DNA from: an uncultured Lachnospiraceae bacterium
Lineage (GTDB): Bacteria > Bacillota > Clostridia > Lachnospirales > Lachnospiraceae
Length of the DNA stretch: 64,000 bases
Reading direction: 5' to 3'
NCBI GenBank assembly: GCA_900317505.1
Contig: ONHB01000012.1
Coordinates: 1 to 64,000 of the forward strand
The notes below the pieces were generated by a model. It searched no databases and was not told where the DNA came from. It was given only the letters and a program-made list of their open reading frames with translations. The position numbers were made by a program, and so were the translations under genes. Shown in pieces: positions 38,549-47,306 of this stretch (positions within the stretch are counted from its first letter, which is position 1; each line of letters opens with the position of its first letter).

Positions 38549-38959
38549 TTATTCATTTTCAGGGTTTTGGACTACATTCCCTTCATTGCTTTGAGAATTC
38601 TGATCTGTATCCTCTTCATTGATTTGAGGATTCTGATCTATATCCTCTTCATTGGTTTCAGGATTATCTGCTTCAACCGTTTCTTCTGTGATCTCACTGG
38701 CTGCCAGTTCTCTTCCCATTCTCAGGGTTGCAATAACCGCAACTGCCAGAGACCCGACTACAAGAATACCGGCTCCCACAATGGCGCCTGCCCATGACAT
38801 GGTTGTTTCGTTCTGAAGCTTGGACTGTATAATTCCATAGGACTGATACAGGATATAGGCTACCACCAGATAAATTATAAAGCATTTTCTTTTTGCTACA
38901 TTTCTGGCGTTTTCATCATATTTCTTTCCGGGATCTTTTTTAAAGGACATGTTTTTCAT
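38549..38959 (-). CDS. Small membrane protein with a repeat-containing acidic tail
   Basis: 136 residues with no family I can name. A basic N-terminus (about 1-25) is followed by two membrane helices (about 26-44 and 57-80). A hydrophilic acidic tail follows, in which an 11-residue unit rich in Asn, Glu, Asp and Gln recurs (NEEDIDQNPQI, NEEDTDQNSQS, NEGNVVQNPEN). The repeats are visible at DNA level as 33-base units. The ribosome site is weak. It lies alone between the MBOAT pair and a cluster of hairpins. Confidence 0.65.
   Translation of the reverse strand: MKNMSFKKDPGKKYDENARNVAKRKCFIIYLVVAYILYQSYGIIQSKLQNETTMSWAGAIVGAGILVVGSLAVAVIATLRMGRELAASEITEETVEADNPETNEEDIDQNPQINEEDTDQNSQSNEGNVVQNPENE
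38554..38665. repeat. 33-base tandem repeat inside the small membrane protein gene
   Basis: Units at 38581-38613 and 38614-38646 differ at four positions. A partial copy follows at 38647, and a degenerate copy lies at 38554-38580. The length is a multiple of three, so copy-number change keeps the reading frame. Confidence 0.85.
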
Positions 38960-39062
38960 ATTTGTTTGTTATCCAGAGAGGGGTTATGGCTGACTGGAGT
39001 TTCCTTTCTTTTATTGTTTTATTTTGGGTTTGTGTTTTAATTTTATATTTGTTATCAATTCT

Positions 39063-39181
39063 CCACACATTCGCAATCCGTTGATTTTCTAAAGAAAATC
39101 ACTACTTGCTCATGTGTGTGGCGGGTCATAAATACAAACCCTTTTTCGTGCGAGCACGAACAGGGTTTCTACTTATGACCC
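39063..39181. repeat. Two nested intergenic hairpins
   Basis: First hairpin: CCACACAT (39063-39070) against ATGTG...TGG (to 39121), with an inner GATTTTC/GAAAATC stem at 39083-39100. Second hairpin (39123-39181): GGGTCATAA/TTATGACCC, then AAACCCT/AGGGTTT, then TTCGTG/CACGAA on one axis. They fill the gap upstream of the small membrane protein gene and downstream of the sugar permease terminator. Confidence 0.8.
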
Positions 39182-39193
39182 TTATATTATATC

Positions 39194-39236
39194 AAAAAAA
39201 GAGAAAGATAACAGTAAAACTGCATCTTTCTCTTTT
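39194..39236 (-). terminator. Terminator of the sugar ABC transporter operon
   Basis: A 13-base stem AAAAGAGAAAGAT (39197-39209) with ATCTTTCTCTTTT (39224-39236), followed on the minus strand by seven T. It is 24 bases after the second permease gene. Confidence 0.92.
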
Positions 39237-39260
39237 AGAAAACCTATGAGTTTTTTATTT

Positions 39261-40430
39261 TTAAGCTTTAGATGTGTCTTTGTTATTTAAAATTTCAAAT
39301 ACAACGGCTGCTAAAAGTACAACGCCCTTTACAACCTTCTGCCAGTTAGCATCGATACCCATTAAGGACATACCAAGGTTGATAACACCGATCAGTGTAG
39401 CACCAACAACCATTCCTGATACTGTACCGGATCCACCGTAAGCAGATACACCACCTACAACACATGCAGAGATTGCATCCATTTCGTAATTGGTTCCGGC
39501 TGTAGAGTTGGCAGCCTGGAATCTTGCAATAACGATATAAGAACTGATAACTGTCAGAACAGCCATATTTAAGTATGCGGTAAACATGATCTTTCTGGTA
39601 TCAATACCGGACAATCTGGTTGCCTCAGCATTGCCACCAATGGTGTAGAAATAACGTCCAAGTGTTGTCTTGGATGTAATGAAGCTATAGATCAAAACGA
39701 TAGCAGCTACCCAGATCAGTACGGTAGGAATACCTCCTGCTAAAGCAAGCTTATATGCAAATAACATAATAACTGCAACAGACAAAACTGATTTGATGAT
39801 AACAGCTGTCATACTGTCTGCTTCATAACCTTTTTTCAATTTATTTTTTCTGGTAGTGATGTTGATCACAACAACCAGAACACTTGCGATAACACCAACT
39901 GCCATACAAACAACATTGAGCTGTCCGATCGGTGAGCTGAATACTTTTCCGGAGAAAGCATTTAAGAAGCCGCTCGGGAAAGGTGCGATACTACCGGTTG
40001 AGCTGTTTGCACTTAAAAGTGCGGTTCCCCAGCCACGGAAAGCAAGATAACCTGCCAGTGTAGCAATCCACGGGGGAACATTTAAGTATGCGATCAGGTA
40101 TCCGAGGACACTTCCGTAAACAATACCGATTACCATCATCAGAATAACGGCCAAGAACGGGTTCATTCCTTTGATTACCATAAAGATACCGCCGACGGCA
40201 CCGATAAAGCATACAAAAGAACCACAGGCCAAATCGATATTACCACCGGTCAACATACACATCAGCATACCGGTTGCAAGTATGTACACATATGCATTCT
40301 GTGTAATCAGAGCATTAAAGTTTAATGCTTCAAACATCTGTCCATTTGTCATGATTGTGAAGAAAAGAAACACAAGAACAAGGACAATTAACATCGTATG
40401 TTTTCTTAATACTGCTACTGTATTTTTCAT
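39261..40430 (-). CDS. Sugar ABC transporter permease, GguB/XylH type (second of two)
   Basis: 389 residues, about ten membrane helices, BPD_transp_2 family. Characteristic stretches are LTGGNIDLACGSFVCFIGAVGG (given in part: TGGNIDLACGSFVCF) near 60-75, GRYFYTIGGNAEATRLSGI near 255 and VGGVSAYGGSGTVSGMV near 330. The equivalent segments are present in the neighbouring permease, so the two are paralogues. It is the last gene of the operon, 15 bases after the first permease, with AGGAGG before the ATG. The pair probably forms a heterodimer with the ATPase encoded upstream. Confidence 0.95.
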   Translation of the reverse strand: MKNTVAVLRKHTMLIVLVLVFLFFTIMTNGQMFEALNFNALITQNAYVYILATGMLMCMLTGGNIDLACGSFVCFIGAVGGIFMVIKGMNPFLAVILMMVIGIVYGSVLGYLIAYLNVPPWIATLAGYLAFRGWGTALLSANSSTGSIAPFPSGFLNAFSGKVFSSPIGQLNVVCMAVGVIASVLVVVINITTRKNKLKKGYEADSMTAVIIKSVLSVAVIMLFAYKLALAGGIPTVLIWVAAIVLIYSFITSKTTLGRYFYTIGGNAEATRLSGIDTRKIMFTAYLNMAVLTVISSYIVIARFQAANSTAGTNYEMDAISACVVGGVSAYGGSGTVSGMVVGATLIGVINLGMSLMGIDANWQKVVKGVVLLAAVVFEILNNKDTSKA

Positions 40431-40445
40431 GATTCATCCTCCTCC

Positions 40446-41615
40446 TTATTTCTTCTGCTTCTTGGACATTACATCAAAGACAATCGCGATCAGGAGTACA
40501 AGACCTTTAACAACCTTCTGGTAGTTGGCCTCAACACCCATGATACTCATACCCATGTTGATAACACCCATTAAAGTTGCACCAATAACAACACCAAATA
40601 TATTACCTTCGCCGCCGTATGCAGAAGCACCACCTACGAAGCAGGCTGCGATAGCATCCATTTCATAGCCCTGACCGAATGTCGGCTGTGCGCCACAGGC
40701 TCTTGCTACGGTAAGGATACCTGCCAGACCTGACATAAGTCCCATATTAACGTAAGCAAAGAAATATACTTTTCTGGGATCAATACCGGAAAGCTTGGTT
40801 GCTTTTTCATTGCCACCAACCGCGTACAGGTAACGACCCATGGTAGTCTTGGATGTGATATATCCATATGCAACAAGTACAACTGCGATCCAGATCAAGG
40901 ATGTCGGAACACCTTTGTACTGTGCCAGTTTGTAGAATATCCAGATTACAACAGCACATATAATAAACATCTTAATGATCTCTGTTGCCAGAGGAGCTGT
41001 CGCATAATCTTTGGTCTTTGCACTGATTCTGTTTTTCAAAACAAATGCAACATAGATCACTGCAATGATAATTCCAAGTAAAAGACAGGTAAGGTTTAAA
41101 GAACCGTTTCCGAATAAATCCGGAACATAACATTCAGCACCGCCACCGAATACATTTAAGAATGTACTGTTGCTGATACCAACTGTCATACCCTGTAAAA
41201 CTACGTTGGACAATCCTCGGAATGCGTACATACCGGCCAACGTTGCAATGAACGGAGGAACCTTGACATATGCAATCCAGAATCCCTGCCAGATACCTAC
41301 TAAAATACCGCCAACAAGCATAACTAAAACGGCAACCCATACATTGACGTTGTTGGACATGATCACGGCTCCGATACCACCGATAAAGCAGACTACAGAT
41401 CCACATGCCAGATCGATATTACCACCGGTCAGGATACATAACAACATACCTGCTGCCAATACAAACACATATGCATTCTGTGAAATCAGGTTGTTGATGT
41501 TCTGCGGAAGTAAGATTTTACCGCCCGTTTTCCAATAGAAGAAAGCTACTACTAAAATAAGGGCAATTACCATTGTGTATTTCTTTAAAACGTCTGTAAT
41601 TTTTACACCACCCAT
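40446..41615 (-). CDS. Sugar ABC transporter permease, GguB/XylH type (first of two)
   Basis: 389 residues, same family and the same length as the following permease. TGGNIDLACGSVVCF, MGRYLYAVGGNEKATKLSGI and VGGASAYGGEGNIFGV are the matching blocks. Its start is two bases after the ATPase stop codon, and the ribosome site GGAAGGAG lies inside the end of the ATPase gene. In the ChvE-GguAB type of system a single permease is usual, so two different ones are noteworthy. Substrate is likely a monosaccharide such as galactose, glucose, xylose or arabinose. Confidence 0.95.
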   Translation of the reverse strand: MGGVKITDVLKKYTMVIALILVVAFFYWKTGGKILLPQNINNLISQNAYVFVLAAGMLLCILTGGNIDLACGSVVCFIGGIGAVIMSNNVNVWVAVLVMLVGGILVGIWQGFWIAYVKVPPFIATLAGMYAFRGLSNVVLQGMTVGISNSTFLNVFGGGAECYVPDLFGNGSLNLTCLLLGIIIAVIYVAFVLKNRISAKTKDYATAPLATEIIKMFIICAVVIWIFYKLAQYKGVPTSLIWIAVVLVAYGYITSKTTMGRYLYAVGGNEKATKLSGIDPRKVYFFAYVNMGLMSGLAGILTVARACGAQPTFGQGYEMDAIAACFVGGASAYGGEGNIFGVVIGATLMGVINMGMSIMGVEANYQKVVKGLVLLIAIVFDVMSKKQKK

Positions 41616-41617
41616 TT

Positions 41618-43156
41618 TTATTCGCTCCTTCCTGATTGTAAAATACTTGCCATAATATTAACCTGTGTAGCTTCACTGGCATTCATTTCACCAACGATCT
41701 TAGCTTCGTTCATGATGTAAATACGATCACTCATACCGATTACTTCAGGTAATTCGGAAGATATCATAATAACGGATTTGCCTGCTGCTACCAGATCATT
41801 GATGATACAGTAGATCTCATATTTGGCACCTACGTCGATACCTCTGGTAGGTTCATCGAGGATCAGTACATCGGGATCGGTAAACATCCATTTTGCAAGC
41901 AATACCTTCTGCTGGTTACCACCGGACAGGTTGCCGACGTTCTGTTCTACAGAAGGAGTTTTGGTTTTTAATTTCTCTTTGTATTCAACAGCAACCTGAT
42001 ATTCTTTATCTACATCGATAATATTATGATTGCTGACGCCTGCCATATTGGCAAGAGAAGTATTGACACGAATAGGATTGCTCAGTACCAGACCATTTCC
42101 TTTTCTGTCTTCTGTTACATATGCAAGCTTTGCATTGATGGCTTCACGAGGATTTTTCAATACAACCTCTTTGCCATTGATTGTCAGAGTACCGGAAATA
42201 TTAGCTCCGTAAGAGCGTCCGAAGATACTCATGGCAAGCTCGGTACGTCCGGCTCCCATCAATCCGTAAATACCAACAACCTCGCCCTTTCTGACATTCA
42301 TATGTACATTGTCTACAACCTTGCGTTCCGGATATAACGGATGATGTACGGTCCAATTTTTGACTTCCATATTGATGTCACCGATTTTAACATCGTGGCG
42401 TTTCGGGAAACGGTCGGTGATCTCACGACCAACCATTCCTTTGATGATACGGTCTTCGTTGATTTCCATTTCATGACAGTTCATGGTCTCGATAGTGGAA
42501 CCATCACGGACTACGGTAATCTTATCAGCTACATATACAACTTCGTTTAATTTATGTGTGATGATGATCATCGTCATGCCCTGCTTTTTAAACTCTAACA
42601 TCAAGTCAAGCAGTGCCTTGGAGTCTGTTTCGTTCAAAGAAGAGGTCGGCTCATCCAAAATCAGCAGCTTTGCATTTTTAGCAAGTGCTTTTGCGATTTC
42701 AACTAACTGCTGTTTACCGGTACCGATCTCTTTGATCAGTGTGCGGGATGATTCAGACAGACCTACCATTTTGAGGTATTTGTCAGCCTCGCCGTAGGTT
42801 TCATTCCAGTTGATCGCATTTTTTCTTCCTCTTTCATTTCCGAGGAACATGTTTTCTCCAATAGACATCTGAGGAACTAAGGCTAATTCCTGATGAATAA
42901 TAACAATTCCTTTTTCTTCGGAATCTTTGATTTTATGGAACTGGCACACCTCTCCATTGTAGATGATGTCGCCTTCGTAGGTTCCATATGGATAAACACC
43001 ACTCAGAACATTCATAAGTGTGGATTTACCCGCACCATTCTCTCCAACCAGTGCGTGGATTTCTCCCTCTTCAACCTGCAAATTTACATTGTCTAAAGCT
43101 TTAACACCGGGGAAGGTTTTGGTAATGTTTTTCATTTCAAGTAATACTTTTGCCAA
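41618..43156 (-). CDS. Sugar ABC transporter ATP-binding protein, GguA/XylG type (two ATPase domains)
   Basis: 512 residues with two ABC cassettes. The first has Walker [10 protein letters not shown] (about 37-45), the signature in [15 protein letters not shown] and Walker [12 protein letters not shown]. The second has the degenerate Walker [10 protein letters not shown] typical of this class, then signature [15 protein letters not shown] and Walker [15 protein letters not shown]. It drives import of the sugar. The start is TTG (43154-43156) with GGAGGG seven bases upstream. It follows the binding-protein gene by 130 bases that contain a hairpin. Confidence 0.96.
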   Translation of the reverse strand: MAKVLLEMKNITKTFPGVKALDNVNLQVEEGEIHALVGENGAGKSTLMNVLSGVYPYGTYEGDIIYNGEVCQFHKIKDSEEKGIVIIHQELALVPQMSIGENMFLGNERGRKNAINWNETYGEADKYLKMVGLSESSRTLIKEIGTGKQQLVEIAKALAKNAKLLILDEPTSSLNETDSKALLDLMLEFKKQGMTMIIITHKLNEVVYVADKITVVRDGSTIETMNCHEMEINEDRIIKGMVGREITDRFPKRHDVKIGDINMEVKNWTVHHPLYPERKVVDNVHMNVRKGEVVGIYGLMGAGRTELAMSIFGRSYGANISGTLTINGKEVVLKNPREAINAKLAYVTEDRKGNGLVLSNPIRVNTSLANMAGVSNHNIIDVDKEYQVAVEYKEKLKTKTPSVEQNVGNLSGGNQQKVLLAKWMFTDPDVLILDEPTRGIDVGAKYEIYCIINDLVAAGKSVIMISSELPEVIGMSDRIYIMNEAKIVGEMNASEATQVNIMASILQSGRSE

Positions 43157-43234
43157 ACTTATCCCTCCATTTCAAAGAAATTTCTCATAGTTTTTCTTTT
43201 GTTTATGTATTTGTCATACGTTTACTAGAATAAA

Positions 43235-43257
43235 CAGGCGGGTTAATTACCCGCCTG
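43235..43257 (-). terminator. Intercistronic hairpin between binding-protein and ATPase genes
   Basis: CAGGCGGGT (43235-43243) pairs with ACCCGCCTG (43249-43257) with a five-base loop; a weak T-rich stretch follows on the minus strand. It is placed like the hairpin at 9892-9924, behind a highly expressed binding-protein gene. Confidence 0.7.
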
Positions 43258-43286
43258 CTATAAAACTTTGAATATCTCAGTCGATA

Positions 43287-44387
43287 TTACTGTAACTGAT
43301 CCTCTGTGTAGTATCCAGAGTCAATTAATAATTCTTTGTAGTTGTTTACATCTGCAAATACAGGCTGGCAAAGGTATGAAGGAATAACTCCTAATCCATT
43401 GTCATATGTTGTTGTATCGTTTACATCAACGGTTTCGCCTTTTAAGATCTGGCCAACCATCTTAACAACCTGGCTTGCAAGTGTACGAGTATCCTTAAAT
43501 ACTGACATAGATTGTTTTCCAGAGATGATGTTCTTTACGTTTTCAACGTCGCAGTCCTGACCGGTTACGATCGGGTATGTTCCGTTGTAGTTAGCTGCTA
43601 ATGCGTTTTCTACACCAAGTGCAGTAGAGTCGTTTGAACATAACCAAACATCTACGTTTGTACCATCTGAGTAGTTAGATGATAAGATGTTTTCTGCTCT
43701 TGACTGAGATGTTTCTGTTGCCCATAAAGGAGTTGCACACTCGTCAAATGTCTTCTGTCCTGAAACAACGTTTAATTTGCCTGATTCGATGTAAGGTTTT
43801 AATACATCGTATGCACCGTTGAAGAAGTAGCCTGCATTGTTATCACCAGGGTCACCAGCTGTGATCTCAAGGTTGAAAGGACCTGCTGCATTGTCAAGAT
43901 CCAGTGTATCTACGATGTACTGGCCCTGAACGGTACCTACCATGTAGTTATCAAATGTTGCGTAGTAAGAAACTGCATCTGAGTTCATTAACAGACGGTC
44001 ATATGCGATAACAGGAATGTTGGCATCTTTTGCCATGTCTAATGCTTCACCAAGTGAAGAACCTTCGATTGCTGCGATAACTAATACATCAGCACCGCTT
44101 GAGATCATGTTTTCGATCTGTGAAACCTGTGTCTGAACATCGTTTGATGCATACTGTACGTCTACATCGTATCCAGCTGCTTTTAATTCAGCTTCCATGT
44201 TGGAACCATCCTGATTCCATCTCTGTAAGTCTTTTGTAGGCATTGATACACCAACTCTTGTACCGCCTGATGAAGATGTTGAAGCATCGCTGCTTGCTGT
44301 TGTTCCAGCGTCTGAAGAACCGCATCCAACTAATAATGATGCAACTACAGCTACGCTCAATACTGCGCTAAGTAATTTCTTTTTCAT
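43287..44387 (-). CDS. Sugar-binding lipoprotein, ChvE type
   Basis: 366 residues. Lipobox LLVGC near residue 18-22 and a Ser/Thr-rich linker, then a periplasmic-binding domain of the type 1 monosaccharide class. The order VGVSMPTKDLQRWNQDG (start of the domain), VIAYDRLLMNSD and TGQDCDVENVKNII is characteristic of ChvE/XylF-like proteins that bind aldoses such as galactose, glucose, xylose or arabinose. It is the first gene of the transporter operon, with GGGAGG before the ATG. Its expression is likely controlled by the sensory operon encoded next to it (inference). Confidence 0.95.
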   Translation of the reverse strand: MKKKLLSAVLSVAVVASLLVGCGSSDAGTTASSDASTSSSGGTRVGVSMPTKDLQRWNQDGSNMEAELKAAGYDVDVQYASNDVQTQVSQIENMISSGADVLVIAAIEGSSLGEALDMAKDANIPVIAYDRLLMNSDAVSYYATFDNYMVGTVQGQYIVDTLDLDNAAGPFNLEITAGDPGDNNAGYFFNGAYDVLKPYIESGKLNVVSGQKTFDECATPLWATETSQSRAENILSSNYSDGTNVDVWLCSNDSTALGVENALAANYNGTYPIVTGQDCDVENVKNIISGKQSMSVFKDTRTLASQVVKMVGQILKGETVDVNDTTTYDNGLGVIPSYLCQPVFADVNNYKELLIDSGYYTEDQLQ

Positions 44388-44482
44388 GTTTGAAATTCCT
44401 CCCTTATATATTATATACTTTTTCGCCCAAGGGAAACTATCTGTCTCCCTGTTACATTTATCAATATATCACAGGACCAATA

Positions 44483-44528
44483 GCAAATGTTTGCGAAATT
44501 CTGTATTTTTCCACGAGCGTGCACGAGC
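44483..44528 (-). promoter_or_regulatory. Candidate regulator-binding region upstream of the sugar transporter operon
   Basis: CACGAGC occurs twice at 44512-44518 and 44522-44528, ten bases apart (one helical turn). A palindrome GCAAATGTTTGC sits at 44483-44494. They lie about 95-140 bases before the binding-protein start. Tandem repeats at this spacing suit an AraC-type response regulator such as the one encoded at 45708-47306. Confidence 0.4.
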
Positions 44529-44582
44529 AAATTTTTATTATCTAGCACTTTTTTGCAAAGATGCTTTTTGAAATCCACAATA

Positions 44583-44625
44583 AAATGCTATTCCATTTCC
44601 AGTTTCCTTTCATAGAATAGCATTT
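44583..44625 (-). terminator. Terminator of the sensory operon
   Basis: AAATGCTATTC (44583-44593) pairs with GAATAGCATTT (44615-44625) around a 21-base loop, with a weak T-rich end on the minus strand. It lies just after the lipoprotein binding-protein gene. Confidence 0.7.
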
Positions 44626-44653
44626 ATCCAGATTTTCCCATATTAACAGGCGT

Positions 44654-45715
44654 TTAGTTGTTGTCTTCTCCTATATTCAGGTACACATCCTCTCTTAAGT
44701 GGAACCCGCTGTCAATGATCGCAGCATCCATATTATCGGCTGTTACAGCCACTGGATCGAGCACAATACCGGGCACGGTATAGGTTCCGTCCGAAATATT
44801 GACATTGACTGCATCCGGCATGTTTCCTTTGATCAGTTCAATGGTACATTCCGCTGCCGTACGCGCCTGGACCTCTACCGGCTTGTAAACAGTCATAAGC
44901 TGCGTGCCTTCCACAATACGCTGGCAGGCCTCCAGATCCGCATCCTGTCCGGTCACCAGAATTTCTCCAGCCTTTCTTTTTTCAGCAAGGACACGGATCG
45001 CATGTGTGGCAAGGTTGTCATTTCCACACATAATGGCATCAATCTCATCCAGAACCTCCGGATGTCCGTAAATATATTCCGAAGCATATTCCGGTCGCCA
45101 GTTGTCTGCATACATGATATCCACGATTTCATTTCCGTTTTCCTGCATTGTTTTTATAAAGCCTTCATTTACCATGGATACGTTGTTGTCGGTCGTCGGT
45201 CCGGAAAGGATCAGCACCTTGCCATCCGTCACGCCCGCCTGGACAAGTGCCTCTCCCATCAGGCGTCCCACGGCTTCGTTGTCAAACGAGATATACAGAT
45301 CCACGTCCGCATTGTAAATCATACGGTCATAAGCGATCACAACGATTCCTGCATCCTTTGCTTTTTTGACAACCTCTGACAAACCGTCCGAATCAACGCT
45401 TACGATCAGGATCGCATCCATCTTTTTTTCGATCAGGTACTCGATCTGGGCGATCTGTTCATTGACATCACCATTGGCATTCTGGACATTGACCTCCGCA
45501 CCAAGCTCTTTTGCCATCGTGACAAAAATATCCCGGTCGCGCTCCCATCTCTCGATCAGAAACGAATCAAAGCTGAACCCGATCTGGATCTTACTTTCTT
45601 CCTGTTCGCTCTCTTCTTCTTTTTGTGTCTGGCTTCCACAGCCGCACAGAAGACACATCATAAGAAGAAGCAGCGTAAAAATTGTATTTCTTTTATTAAA
45701 AATTGCTTTAACCAT
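44654..45715 (-). CDS. Sugar-binding lipoprotein of the sensory operon
   Basis: 353 residues. Lipobox LLCGC near 23-27, an acidic linker, then a binding domain close to the ChvE/XylF class: IGFSFDSFLIERWERDRD, VVIAYDRMIYNADVDLY, VTGQDADLEACQRIVEG. It resembles the transporter's own binding protein, but it is encoded with the kinase and response regulator (eight-base overlap with the regulator gene). It may present sugar to the sensor rather than to the permease, or serve as a second binding protein. Last gene of the operon, followed by a terminator. RBS AAGGAG. Confidence 0.9.
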   Translation of the reverse strand: MVKAIFNKRNTIFTLLLLMMCLLCGCGSQTQKEEESEQEESKIQIGFSFDSFLIERWERDRDIFVTMAKELGAEVNVQNANGDVNEQIAQIEYLIEKKMDAILIVSVDSDGLSEVVKKAKDAGIVVIAYDRMIYNADVDLYISFDNEAVGRLMGEALVQAGVTDGKVLILSGPTTDNNVSMVNEGFIKTMQENGNEIVDIMYADNWRPEYASEYIYGHPEVLDEIDAIMCGNDNLATHAIRVLAEKRKAGEILVTGQDADLEACQRIVEGTQLMTVYKPVEVQARTAAECTIELIKGNMPDAVNVNISDGTYTVPGIVLDPVAVTADNMDAAIIDSGFHLREDVYLNIGEDNN

Positions 45716-47306
45716 TCTGCTGCTCCTTGTATTCTGTCGGTGTCAGTCCCACATTCTTTTTAAAGGTTCTGCTGAAATAATTGGGATCCGCGTAACCAAC
45801 CTGCGCGCAGATTTCCTTCATGGACAGACCGGATCCGGTCAGAAGCTCTTTTGCTTTTTCCATGCGGATCGCGGTCAGATATTCAATAAAGTTCTGTCCG
45901 GTTTCTTCTTTAAATATTTTACTGAAATAATAAGGGCTGATATCTACGGCTCTTGATACATCATCCAGAGATATCTCCTTCTGGTAATTGGCAAGGATAT
46001 ATGCCTTGGCCTGACTGATGATACCACCGGACTGCGTCGCCATATTGTCAGAAACCTCTCTTGCCGCCTGGCTCATTTTGTCGATAAACCAGCCTCGCAG
46101 CATTTCCATATCCGTCATTCCCATGATCGTCGGCAGATAATCCTGTCTCGACTGGAAACGGTAGGTACGCCCACTGGCATTGTAGCTGATGGTCTCTGCC
46201 CTGAGGACAAATTCCAAAACTTTCAGTTTGATATCATACTCACAGTTTCCATAGGTTTCGATCATCCAGTCAAAATACCGGTTAGCAGCCGTGCAGAGTG
46301 CATCAACATTGCCCTTTTTGGTCTCTTCAAAAATCTCATGCTCTGTTTCAACCGGATAATTTTCCTCATAATCACAGGTGATTGGAATGTCATCCACATG
46401 CGCCACGCTTCCATCTGTCTGCAGCAAAGCCCGCAGCGCTTCATTGTAGGATTTCATGGAATCCTGCAGCCTGCCGATCGAGCCAAAGCCCATACGGAAG
46501 GAAACATCCGTCCGTTTTCTTAACTTCCGCACAAGCTCCCTTGCTTTGTCGATCAAAGCAATTCTTTCATTATAATTGAGGTCTTCTTTTTCCGCCGGAA
46601 TCAGAATTGCAATTTTGTTGGCCATGACCGATCCCATGATGCACGGAAAATATCCTTTTACGATTTCGCGAACTTCATTGTAATGATCCTGCACCCTTAC
46701 CGAGGTTCCGATCGCGTTGGTCATGCGGTTGCCGACCTGATCCTGTCCAAATACGAGGGCTGACATATAGCAGTAATCCGCCTGAAATTCCAGAAGTGTC
46801 TTGAAGTTTTCAATGTCATCCGCAAAATACTCCTGAAAGAGCAAATTGTAAATCAGTCCATTTTCGATGATCGGTACAACCGTTTCCATTTTTTCACGGA
46901 TCATCAGCTCCTCGCTTCTCTTTTTCCGCTCCTTGTCGATCATACCCATCGCCTTTTTCAGCACTTCAATGATCTTGCTTTTTTCGACCGGCTTGTTGAG
47001 ATATTCCAGTACACCGAGATTGATGGCTTCCTTGGCATAATCAAATTTGTCATATGCACTCATGACGATAAAAATCGTATTGGCGTTGTTTCTCCGGATT
47101 TCCTTCATGGCCTCAATTCCGTTGATCCCGGGCATCTGAATATCCATAAAAGCAATATCCGGGCGGAAATGCTCCGCCAGCTCGATCACGTTTCTCCCCG
47201 TTTTCGCAAATTCAATCTGACAACTATCCCCAAATTCTTTTTCAATGATGAAACGCAGGGAATCAATTACAATTCCCTCATCATCGGCCAGCATAATTTT
47301 ATACAT
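45708..47306 (-). CDS. AraC-type response regulator (YesN-like)
   Basis: 532 residues. N-terminal receiver domain with the acidic pair near 9-10 (LADDEG), phospho-acceptor Asp in IAFMDIQMPG near 55 and the conserved Lys in LNKPVEKSK near 105. A middle region of about 280 residues follows. The C-terminal double helix-turn-helix AraC domain starts near 430 with ISLDDVSRAVDISPYYFSKIF and ends with YADPNYFSRTFKKNVGLTP. Overlaps its kinase gene by eight bases and the lipoprotein gene by eight bases. It probably activates the sugar transporter operon next door. Confidence 0.95.
   Translation of the reverse strand: MYKIMLADDEGIVIDSLRFIIEKEFGDSCQIEFAKTGRNVIELAEHFRPDIAFMDIQMPGINGIEAMKEIRRNNANTIFIVMSAYDKFDYAKEAINLGVLEYLNKPVEKSKIIEVLKKAMGMIDKERKKRSEELMIREKMETVVPIIENGLIYNLLFQEYFADDIENFKTLLEFQADYCYMSALVFGQDQVGNRMTNAIGTSVRVQDHYNEVREIVKGYFPCIMGSVMANKIAILIPAEKEDLNYNERIALIDKARELVRKLRKRTDVSFRMGFGSIGRLQDSMKSYNEALRALLQTDGSVAHVDDIPITCDYEENYPVETEHEIFEETKKGNVDALCTAANRYFDWMIETYGNCEYDIKLKVLEFVLRAETISYNASGRTYRFQSRQDYLPTIMGMTDMEMLRGWFIDKMSQAAREVSDNMATQSGGIISQAKAYILANYQKEISLDDVSRAVDISPYYFSKIFKEETGQNFIEYLTAIRMEKAKELLTGSGLSMKEICAQVGYADPNYFSRTFKKNVGLTPTEYKEQQNG

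Noticed and set aside
38581-38665. CRISPR-like array
   Set aside because: The units are contiguous, with no spacers, and lie inside a coding frame.
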